The notes below the pieces were generated by a model. The model did no database searches and had not been told where the DNA came from. It saw only the letters and a list, made by a program, of their open reading frames with translations. This document shows, piece by piece, positions 55,811-64,000 of a stretch of DNA of 64,000 nucleotides; the stretch's first letter is position 1; each line of letters opens with the position of its first letter. The translations under genes and the position numbers were made by a program. Source of the stretch: Auriscalpium vulgare (Eukaryota; Basidiomycota; Agaricomycetes; Russulales; Auriscalpiaceae); NCBI GenBank assembly GCA_019915015.1, contig JAHBBC010000005.1:124001-188000 (forward strand), given 5' to 3'.

Positions 55811-55930
55811 TCAGGCGACAACGCAGCCGCTTGAACTGCCGGAGCCACCGGTTTCAGCCTCGACGGGGGTCGCGGGCTCGGCCTCGACGGGGCTGGCGGC
55901 GGGGAAGAAGCACTGGAGGAAGGAGTCCAT
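55811..55930 (-). CDS. Lipopeptide mating-pheromone precursor (CaaX type)
   Basis: A 39-residue ORF. It begins MDSFLQCFF, continues with an acidic Pro/Ala/Val/Glu stretch including the repeated PVEAE, then GGSGSSSG, and ends in CVVA, a CaaX box for farnesylation, proteolysis and methylation. Length, the MDSF/MDxF start, the acidic spacer and the CVVA end are the hallmarks of Agaricomycete STE3-ligand precursors, which act outside the cell on a G-protein-coupled receptor of the mating B/P locus. A strong TATA box precedes it. No STE3 receptor lies in this window, so it could be a mating-locus gene whose receptor is outside, or a non-mating pheromone-like gene. The mature peptide's N-terminus is not obvious. 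Confidence 0.82.
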   Translation of the reverse strand: MDSFLQCFFPAASPVEAEPATPVEAETGGSGSSSGCVVA

Positions 55931-56029
55931 TGCGGGTGAAGAGTGAGAGGTTGAGGGCGGGTGTAAAAATGAGGAGGAGGGTTAGAAGAAGGCGAAGAGA
56001 ACCTGCAGAAAATACGCAGCCACGGCGCA

Positions 56030-56040
56030 GTATTTATATG
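56030..56040 (-). promoter_or_regulatory. TATA box of the pheromone-like gene
   Basis: CATATAAATA on the minus strand, about 105 bases before the ATG at 55930, followed by a CT-rich stretch typical of strong fungal promoters. Confidence 0.65.
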
Positions 56041-56876
56041 TCGCTGGTCAGGCTTGACGGGCCAAGTTGCGTGTCTTGTTCTCCGTCTTTTCCGTCTCAG
56101 AGTAGCATTTCGCGAAAGCTGCAAGACAATAGGCTGCGGAGCTCGGCGGCCGGGTAGCGAGGATTAAGATCTTTGCTCCTGACGGCCCGGTCGAACACAA
56201 TAAGACGAGAGGAGCGGGCGTTACTTTGCTTCTGAGCCGGCGTGCGCGAAACAATAAGCTGTTCCACTACGCCTGCCTTGTTAGAGGTGTGATGCTAATT
56301 GCATATCGGGCGTACATCGGTTCTGACAATTGCCGGCCAGCGCAGTGCCAGCGCCTGGGCCCGGGGTGATTAGCTTGTAAGGTCGAGCCCGTTCCTTTCT
56401 TCGGGGATCCGGGCGTCTGCGGACACGTGTGCAACATAACTTTGCCCGTGGCAAGCAAAATGCGGAGTGCGACGAAAGGTTCTGTGGGAAAACACAGTTG
56501 CTAGATAAAGGTAAGCTCACCAAGAACGCCACAGATTCTCAGTCAGAAGAAGCAAGCGCGGCGGTCAACACACGAACAATAAGAACGGGTCGAACCTTGC
56601 CGTTAGAATGGCCCTGTTCCAATATGATATTGAGTTTGACTTCACGGTCAGGTCGGAGGCCGCAGAAGAAGCGCGTCGGAGTGGTGTGACCCATACGCAA
56701 CAGGCACCAGTTCAGGGTTATGATGCTCGCTCATGCAACTTGGTTTCACCGCAACAAAAGGAACATGGATGGTTCGTCCAGTGCCAATGGGGAAAGAGGA
56801 AGCAATTTGAATATACGTGCCCGACAATACACAGTTCCCGAAGAACAGCTGACGGACCTTGCTCGCTGCTACGCGT
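56041..56876. other. Intergenic region, no gene seen
   Basis: About 830 bases between the pheromone-like gene promoter and the end of the cytidylyltransferase gene. Short frames only. Confidence 0.45.
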
Positions 56877-58269
56877 TTATCGTGACCGTCGACCGTCCAC
56901 ATCGACGTGATCATCTTCACTGCCGGCCTTATCCTCGTAATCGGAGCCTTGGGCCATTAGCTCTGCGCGGCCCATTTTCTCCAGTTTCTTATCGAAGTCC
57001 CGCTTGCGGTAGCCCTTTACGATGCGCTCAAGCAGCGACGAGGTGGAGACGCCTGGCGTGCGACGGGTAGGAATGAATTTCCCTATAGGGAGAGAAGGAG
57101 ATGCATGTCAGCTCCAAGTCGACGGAGTCGACCGCTGTGCATGTATGCGGACCGACCTTGCGACTTTGCAAAATTGTAGACATCCTCGTGGCCGGCGCTC
57201 ATGTATGGGTCTTCGTCGTGTGCCACGTAATCGATGGCATATTTCTCGATAAAGTCTGCACCGATGACCCACGGCGCTTCCGATACCACTTCATCCACCC
57301 ACCGGCAGTGCCGCGCGGCCTCACACCTATTGTTATTTCGCTCCGCATGAACTCGGAACTCCGCCGCAGAAAGGAGTGCCGCTTACCGCTCAGCATGATC
57401 CATCACACACTTGAATTTGTGCTCCTTCACCTGCTCGTCCGAGTTGACCCCGACGAGGAGGTACACGTCCGGGAATGAGAGCTTCGCTTGGCGCAACTGG
57501 AGGGCGTGGCTACGAGAAGCTCCTGGACATCAGTAACGCGGTTCTCACTCACGCGCGTGCGCAGGCCTACTTACCCAAAGTGGAACAGATCATATACACC
57601 GTCGGCGTAGATGCGCACCGGGCGACCAGCGGGTGGCTCGTTGATCTTGTACTTGCGGTGCAACTCGCCGTCAATCGCCTTGCGTACGAACTCCTGGATG
57701 TCCGCAGGCGTGAGCGCGGCGGGGTTGAATGCCCGCCGCGATGCCGCGACGGGTTCGGGTTCGGGCGCGGCGGTCGTGTGCGCGCCGTGCGCGAGCGTCG
57801 TGATGACGCGCACGGGCTCGATGTCCCCGTCGGACGAGGACGCGGTCGACGGCGGGGCGAGCACCGTCACAACCGTGGGCACACGCAAGTCGTCCTGCAG
57901 TGCGCGGACGATGGATGCGGGGGACGTGAGGGTTGATACGGAGGAGGAGTGGACGTGGGTGTTGGTGCCGCTGAGTGCGGAGCTCTCGCGGGCGGGGCCG
58001 GCAGTGGTGCTGCTCTCGATGTCGCCATCGTAGGTAGGTGAGTCGACGCCGTCGTCGGAGAGCACGGCAGAGGATGCGAGGTGGTGTTTCGGGCGCGAGC
58101 GCACGGCGGGGGCAGCGGGAGAGGCGGAGGTGCCGGCGCTGGTGGTTCCGGGTGGACGGGCGGCGGCCGGCGGGCGCGATGAGGCAGAAACAGAAAGGGC
58201 TGACGCGCCGTCGTCTGTGAGCTCGTTGTCCTCCTCTGAGCTGCGGCTGGAGTGAGAGGTGGGATGCAT
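56877..58269 (-). CDS. PCT1: Choline-phosphate cytidylyltransferase
   Basis: Four exons join in phase: 58269-57575, 57509-57387, 57326-57157 and 57082-56877, giving 397 aa. It makes CDP-choline from CTP and phosphocholine, the rate-setting step of the Kennedy pathway to phosphatidylcholine. The N-terminal 160 or so residues are Ser/Pro-rich and disordered. The catalytic domain starts [20 protein letters not shown] with the HxGH motif split by an intron, then LLVGVNSDEQVKEHKFKCVM, CRWVDEVVSEAPWVIGADFI and the signature RTPGVSTSSLLERI. The C-terminal membrane-sensing helix seems short (VKGYRKRDFDKKLEKMG), followed by an acidic tail. The start at 58269 is the first in-frame ATG. Confidence 0.94.
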
Positions 58270-58534
58270 GATGGGTATCTGAGGACGCACGCATCGTATG
58301 CCGGGGAGTCTATTTTGTGGGGGTGTTTCCCGAAGGACCGCTTGCTATGCAGCGTCTTCTTGTGGTGGACTGGCTCTGCGGGATCCATGCTGCGAGGAGG
58401 AGGAGGAGGAGGAGGAGGAGGAGGAGGTGGCGGCACGAGGGAGACGCTGCGAACGTTCGCTCGAGGATTGGAGTATTTTGGAGTCCCCAAATTGGCCAGG
58501 CCTTATCTAATCTCCCAACGTTCAACCCGCCTCG
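58270..58534. other. Divergent promoter region with GGA microsatellite
   Basis: Contains a run of about eleven GGA units near 58395-58430. No gene seen; frames through it are Arg or Glu homopolymers. Confidence 0.6.
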
Positions 58535-61086
58535 ATGAGCACCAAGCTTAAGCCCCCAGCGCACCCACCACGAGCAGCTCACCCGCTCGGCGCCGCCAGA
58601 ACACGGCTCGTCCTTGGAGCCCTCCTCGCCGCAGTCGCCTGCAGGCTCTACGTCGCGTACCACGTCGGCCCGCGCGACAAGGACGTCTACGCACTCTGCG
58701 CTCCGCCGGGCAGCTTGTATACCGTCGACGACCGCGACACCACCACAGACTGCATCGTCGTACGCCACGATACAATCGATTGGGCCGGTCCGAAGCGTAC
58801 GGCTGCCATCTTGTCGAGACGCACCGCTCACGTCCCTGCAGAGCAGGTACACGCCTACTGGCATTCCCACTATCCCAAGAGGCGCCTCGGCCTCTTCCAT
58901 ACACCTCCCGGATCCATCATCGTACCCGGACTATCTGGTAGGCCTCCGCGCTCTCCGATCATTCCTGTCCTTGTGCCCACCATCAGACTCCCACGCACAC
59001 ATCCTCGAATGGGGCTTCAAGGAGCAGCTGCCCCTCGCAGACTGCAATTCCGTCCAAGGTATGCGCTCTAGTCATCCGACATCACGCGACACAGCCAACG
59101 AGACGCGCAGAAATCCTCGCCAAGATCAAGCAATACATCCAATCGCATCCAGAAGTTCTCGACGACCCAACTCGATGGATTACCGGCATGGGCTGGGACC
59201 AGACGAAATGGTCTTCTGGAAAGTTCCCCACGGCGGTATGGGCCTAGCTTGTGATGCCTTATAGTTCTGAGCAGTGTGTCACAGGATGACTTCGACCGCG
59301 AACCGCTGCTGCGTGGTCGGCCGATCTTGCTCGCGCGGATCGACGTCCACGCATACTGGGTATCTAACCGCGTACTGGAGCTGATTCCCGCGCTTCCAGA
59401 CGAGGTTGACGGAGGCATCATTGTGCGTGGCGATGCCAACAAGCCTACAGGTAGCAAACACGGTTCGACAACCGTCTAACCTATTGACAACGGGAAATGC
59501 AGGCATATTTGTCGACAACGCCATGGCGCTTATTCCGCTCCCAGAGCGGACACACGACCAGATGCTCGAATCCTTCGAGATCACGATGCGCGACGCACTG
59601 AGTGTCGGCCTGACGAGCATCCACGACGCGGCCTCCTCCACAGCAGACATCGCATTCTACAAACAGTCAGTGCACTCTCATCGTTGCTCCCTCCCAGCTG
59701 ACATGTGCAGGCTCGCAGATGAGGGCAAGCTACCGGCAAGCCCATTCTCATAACCGCACAGCTGTTGTATTGAGGAACCCTGCAGATCCGGCTCTATCTG
59801 ATGGGCAACGTCGTATCAGACGAATACTGGGGCGCACAGATCCCGCGCCTCGTGAATTACGGTCGGAACGCCCGTCTCACCGTCCGCGCTGTGAAATTGT
59901 TTACTGACGGTACGTGCTCTTCATATCATTATTGTGATTATGGCGCCTCAGTTGTTCTGTATGGTGTGTGGACAGGCGCGCTGGGATCGTGGGGCGCCTC
60001 GCTACTGGCGCCGTATGCAGACAAACCGGACACAACGGGCCTGTTGCGTAGCTCCCCGGCAGTTCTCAGGAACCTCGTAGGGAAGTTCTATGAGGACGGC
60101 TTTCAGGTGGTGCGTACCTCATAGCTCCGCACTGCCGTCCGCCTGACGCTGAATCGGCAGAATGTCCATGCGATCGGCGATCGGGCGAACAAGGTGGTGC
60201 TCGACATATTTGAGGACGTTCTGGGGGCGGATGGGGTGGATGTGCGGGCGTGGCGGCCGCGGATCGAGCACGCGCAGATTATGCAGGAAAGCGATCTGAA
60301 GCGAGTAGGCAGGCTTGGCGGTGGGTGGCTATCTTTTTGCTCACTGTGGTGAGGAATGCTGAGGCTCGGATAGTGATTACCAGCGTGCAGCCGACACATG
60401 CGTGCGTGATGCGTGCTAGACCGTCTGATACCCACTGACATGGTATCCTCGGTATAGGACTAGTGACATGTGGTACGCCGAGACGCGCCTCGTGAGTTGT
60501 GCCTTATTCCTTTGTCCATCCATCTCTCATCTGCGTCTCAATGTCGCAAGGGTGCGGATAGAATCAGAGGCGCATATGCATATCAGACTCTCTTGCGGTA
60601 CGCCCTTTCGCAGTGACCCTCGCGACGCTCGCGGTCACTGATCACAACTCGGTACCGGCGGATAGGGCATCAGCAGACGGAATCTTGCCGCTGGGGTCCG
60701 ACTTCCCCGTCGAGGGCATCAACCCGCTACTCGGCTTCTATGCGGCCGTCGCGCGCCTGTCCGTGCGCGGGGACTCGCCCAACGGCACGGCAGGGTGGTG
60801 AGTGCCCTCCCCGTTACTGCCAAGATACGATCCTGAAGCCGTGTGTCGCAACAGGTACCCGGCAGAGGCACTGACACGCACGCAGGCGCTGCGCGGGATG
60901 ACGCGCGACGCGGCGTACGCGTCGTTTGCCGAGCGCGAGCGCGGGATGCTGGGAAGGGGCATGAAGGCGGACTATGTGGTGCTGGATCGCGACGTGATGC
61001 GCGTGCCGGTGGGCGAGGTCTTGGAGGCGAAGGTGCTGGCGACGGTCGTAGACGGTCGTGTAGTGTACGGGTCGATACAGCTTTAG
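58535..61086 (+). CDS. Amidohydrolase family 3 (YtcJ-like) metal-dependent hydrolase, membrane-anchored
   Basis: Multi-exon gene. The start MSTKLKPPAHPPRAAHPLGA is followed by one hydrophobic segment (LVLGALLAAVACRLYVAYHV), a likely signal anchor. Then come PGSIIVPGLS joined by an intron to DSHAHILEWGFKEQLPLAD, with the HxH metal site. Later exons carry ITGMGWDQTKWSSGKFP, RPILLARIDVHAYWVSNRVL, LSVGLTSIHDAAS, VKLFTDGALGSWGASLL, NVHAIGDRANKVVLDIF, RPRIEHAQIM and LGSDFPVEGINPLLGFYAAV. It ends with a composite-domain strand (VDGRVVYGSIQL). Family members hydrolyse amide or related bonds in a TIM barrel with one or two metal ions. The substrate is unknown. Confidence 0.88.
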
Positions 61087-61217
61087 CGTGTCTCAGCCAC
61101 CTCCCCCATACACGGCCATACCTTCCGTATATGGGGGGCATGGCGCACTACAGCGCGGCCGACCGAGACCATGGCATTGCAACGCATTCAGCTTCAACGT
61201 TCAACACCACCACCACC

Positions 61218-62649
61218 ATGTCGCCCGACCCCGACAACCCCGCCTCGCCCCCGCTGCTGCCCGTCATCCTCACCACTTCGCCCTCCAACGACCCGCCGCC
61301 GCCCTATCCATCGCGAGAGCGCCGTGCGCGCGCGGGCACTGGGCGGCGCCCGCGGCGCCCGCGGCGCCCAACGTCCGCCTCGCAGCCGCCCGAGTCGGAC
61401 GCAGAGAGCCACGCGCACCCCTTCCCTGCGCCCGCAGACGAGGCGGGCGAGCACACGCCCCTCCTGTCGCCCCGCCGCGTGAGGCAGGGCTCGAGCGCGG
61501 GTGCGCGCCCGCGGACGGTGTCGCAGTCGAGCACGGTGTTCAGCGGCGCAAGCGCGTCGCCGAGCCTCGCGCAGACTGTCGTGTCAGCTTTTCGGCTCGA
61601 CTTGGACTCCGATATGGAGTCGGAGGACGGGGAGGAGGATGGGGGGCCGGTCGAGGCGAGCGCGGGCGCGGGCCCGCAGAGGCAGAGGCACGCACATGTG
61701 CGGCGCGGCACGGAGGAGAGTGCAGACGCGGAGGACGATGAGCTAGGGCCTAGCTTGTCGCGGCGCAAGGTGCGCGGCGGGCGGGCGCGCTGGCGGCGAT
61801 ATTTCCGCCCGATGGGCCGCCGCGCATACTGGGTCCCGCTCGTGCACCTCCTCCTGCTCAATTTCCCGTACGCGCTGCTCGCATGGATCTATTTGTTTGT
61901 TTTTACCTTGGTACGTCCCGCGGATCTTGCTTCGTGACATGGAGACATCCTGATGGGCGGGCGATGCGTTTGCAGCTGGGAACAATTTTGCTCGTGGTGC
62001 TGCCGTTGGGCGCGCTGTTGTGTTTCTTTGACTTGCTGGGGGCGCGCTCACTCGCGCGGGGAGAGGTGAGCGTTTTTCTTTGTGTTGCGGTCTCTGGAGG
62101 GTGGGTCCAGTAGAAGCTGGTGACACCCGGCGTCATATTGGGGGCACACACTGGACAACCGCGGTCCTTGGTGGTGCTGCGGCGCGCTTGCCCACTCGCG
62201 ATTATCTCAGAATGCATCAGCTCACGGCATCTCAGGTTTTGCTGCAAAGCACCTTTCATGGCCCGCTCGCGTACAACCTCGAGTACCCGCCGATATTCAC
62301 ACGGCGGTGTGTCCCTACGTCTGCAGAGGCGGAGGCGGGCGTCGGGACGCGGTACGAGCATTCGTTCTACCGGAATTCATATTCCATGGTAGGCATCATA
62401 TCTGCGTACGGCCGCGCACACGTGTTGACCATGCTGCGATAGTTTACGGATCCCACGTCATACCAAGCCCTGTTCTACTTCCTCGTTATCAAGCCCGGGA
62501 TCACGCTGCTCCTGTCGCTGTTTGTGATCGTGCTCGTGCCGGTGTCGCTGGTGCTGGTGTTCCCCGCGCCTGCGATGCTGCGCCTGGTGCGGCGGCTGGG
62601 GATCTGGCAGGCGAACGTGGCGGTGGAGGGTCTGTATGTGGGGGTGTAG
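61218..62649 (+). CDS. Four-helix membrane protein of unknown function
   Basis: Four exons join in phase: 61218-61910, 61976-62065, 62236-62388 and 62443-62649, giving 380 aa. The first 200 residues are disordered, Pro/Ser/Arg-rich and acidic by turns, with a HTPLLSP motif near the start. Two paired hydrophobic stretches follow: HLLLLNFPYALLAWIYLFVF with LGTILLVVLPLGALLCFFDL, then QALFYFLVIKPGITLLLSLF with VIVLVPVSLVLVFPAPAMLR. A loop of about 50 residues lies between them. The layout resembles basidiomycete membrane proteins that carry a DUF-type sensor-like domain, but I cannot assign one with confidence. Confidence 0.75.
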
Positions 62650-62965
62650 TGGGCAAGCGAATACCGGTGGGGGTTAGGGTCGAGTTAGCGACGTACACCG
62701 TTAGCGCCAGGGGTGGAAATGGAATAAAGGCGAGGCGAGCGCAGCCTCGTGTCCCTCGCTCTTGCGCTGTGACCAAGTTGTCTGCAGTGCCAGCTCGCCC
62801 GCCGTCGAGTCGAGTCGCCCCGAGTCCGAGTCAGTGCCAGCCAGCGCGCGCTTCCGCAGTACAGGATTCCTAGTATCCCACACCCTTTATATACCGTCCC
62901 CCTTCCCACCCACGTCCACGTCCTCCCACCGTCCTCCCACCACCTCGCACCCACGTCGGCCCGCC
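62650..62965. other. Intergenic region with promoter of the BCS1-like gene
   Basis: No gene seen. A weak TTTATATACC TATA-like element lies near 62885-62894, about 75 bases before the ATG, followed by a CT/CAC-rich stretch. Confidence 0.5.
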
Positions 62966-64000
62966 ATGGACGCACTCAAGAGTCTCGTCCAGCCCTTCCT
63001 CGGTAACGTCGCCGGCAACTCCGCCGTCGACGCCATGAAGCTCGTCGTCCTCGGCGGCACCGTCGAGACCGCCCGACGCGTGTCCAGCTCCGCGTGGTAC
63101 GTGTCGTCCTAGCTCGCAAGCGGCTTGGCGCTCATTTGCACGCTCTTCGTCTCGCAGGTCGTCCTTCGTGAACTGTGAGTGTCCCCGTCCGCGTCCCAAC
63201 GCCGCTCGCCACAACTGAACACCCCCCTTCCCTGAAGCTTTCTTTCTCACAGCGCTCTTTTCGGAAGAGGACTATCCGTACGAGTGGCTCATGCTCTGGC
63301 TGTCCCGCCGTCCCGAGTGGCAGCGCTCGCGCGAGTTCGAGACGACGACCAACTCGACGAGCGCCGGCAACTTCGGGTACCGCGAATCGGACAACTCGTT
63401 CGTCGACGAGCTCCTCCCGGAGGCGGACGAGGACAACGTGTCGGGCAAGACGCGGATGCGCGTGGTGTTCCAGCCGACGTCGGAGACGACGCACACAATC
63501 TTCTACCGCGGCCACTGGCTGCGCGTGCGACGCGGCCGCAAGAGCAACGGCTACGAGATGCTGTCCATCAGGTACGCAGGCCCAGCCACGCTCAGCCACG
63601 CCGATGACTCATTATGCCCCGGCAGTGTCGTCGCCCGCAACAACTCCGTTCTCAAGCAGCTCGTCCTCCAGGCCAAGAAGGAGTACGAGGCGGAGGCTGT
63701 CCACCGCATACAGATCTATTTCGCAGACTCGTATGGCAGCTGGCGCTACACCGACTCCCGCCACAAGCGGCCCATGTCCTCCATCGTCCTCAACCCCGGC
63801 GTCAAGGAGATGCTCGTGTCTGATACGAAGGACTTCCTCAAGTCCGAAAAGGTACGGGGCTCTCCTAGGCTTTAGACGCGCCTGTCTGCTGACGCGGCCT
63901 GCGCTGATGTAGTGGTATGCGGATCGCGGCATCCCCTTCCGACGGGGCTATCTCCTCTACGGTGTCCCCGGCTCGGGCAAGTCCTCGCTCATCCACGCCA
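62966..64000 (+). CDS. BCS1-like mitochondrial AAA ATPase, cut off by the window end
   Basis: Exons seen: 62966-63096, 63158-63174 (17 nt), 63253-63571, 63626-63851 and 63913 to the edge, all in phase. BCS1 sits in the mitochondrial inner membrane and moves the folded Rieske protein into respiratory complex III. The N-terminus has a Gly/Val-rich hydrophobic stretch (MKLVVLGGTVETARR). The BCS1-specific domain reads LFSEEDYPYEWLMLWLSRRP, NTSAGNFGYRES-like sequence, FYRGHWLRVRRGRKSNGYEM, SYGSWRYTDSRHKRPMSSIV and LNPGVKEMLVSDTKDFLKS. The AAA domain starts with WYADRGIPFRRGYLLYGVPG and the Walker A GVPGSGKSSL. The Walker B and the rest lie beyond the window. Fungi have several BCS1 paralogues; which one this is cannot be told here. 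Confidence 0.9.

Noticed and set aside
58396..58430. Poly-Glu or poly-Arg coding at the GGA run
   Set aside because: A simple GGA microsatellite in a divergent promoter region, with no supported start or homologous flank.

Overview
The window is nuclear DNA of a filamentous basidiomycete, most likely an Agaricomycete wood-decay fungus. Genes are densely packed on both strands and have many 45-60 nt GT-AG introns. The gene families are typical of this group: an AA9 lytic polysaccharide monooxygenase (LPMO) with a CBM1 domain, DUF6533/DUF6534-type multi-pass membrane proteins, a CaaX pheromone precursor, small secreted proteins and a degraded P450. I reconstructed gene models by joining open frames at splice sites and checking phase. 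Names come from recognising motifs, not from database searches.

Layout. 1-2 kb: cytochrome P450 (-), broken before the heme exon. 3.7-4.8 kb: PPTase-like gene (+) with degenerate metal-binding motifs. 5.1-8.0 kb: PPR-like mitochondrial protein (-). 8.4-9.9 kb: malate dehydrogenase ending in SKL (+). 10.5-12.3 kb: DUF6533-type membrane protein (+). 12.7-16.2 kb: coiled-coil spindle-pole-body-type protein (+). 16.9-18.7 kb: first of three paralogues of an unnamed secreted family (+). 18.9-19.7 kb: small secreted protein (-). 20.1-22.8 kb: PAN3 (-). 22.9-24.1 kb: TFIIE beta (+) with an apparent one-base frameshift. 24.4-26.2 kb: second paralogue (+). 26.6-27.1 kb: SPT4 (-). 27.2-28.9 kb: Mei4-like candidate (+). 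29.9-31.6 kb: DUF6534-type membrane protein (-). 32.3-36.8 kb: repeat-rich stretch between inverted repeats. 37.4-53.0 kb: the AA9 LPMO, split by two insertions. 53.4-55.3 kb: third paralogue (-). 55.8 kb: pheromone-like precursor (-). 56.9-58.3 kb: choline-phosphate cytidylyltransferase (-). 58.5-61.1 kb: amidohydrolase (+). 61.2-62.6 kb: membrane protein (+). 63.0 kb to the edge: BCS1-like AAA ATPase (+), cut off.

The standout region is 37.4-53.0 kb. The LPMO starts with a signal peptide and the His-1 copper ligand at 37380 and ends in a CBM1 at 53023, but its parts are far apart. Intron 1 carries a 2.2 kb terminal-inverted-repeat element with a 5-bp target duplication (37551-39752). The catalytic domain is then cut by about 12.2 kb (about 39997-52170). 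This second insert carries a DUF3435-like tyrosine recombinase with a complete R-R-H-Y set and a long zinc-finger tail (-), a 774-aa unknown protein (+), a 405-aa unknown protein (-), a small ORF (-), a symmetric inverted-repeat control region with four TTTAAA-centred palindromes between the divergent genes, a 115-bp tandem array, and three consecutive hairpins sharing one loop at the right edge. Two of its genes have the same promoter arrangement: a TATA box followed by TGTTTGG, 15 bases, CAAACA. I read this as a recombinase-bearing mobile element comparable to Starships or Cryptons, with its own regulatory code. It is the best candidate here for an undescribed system.
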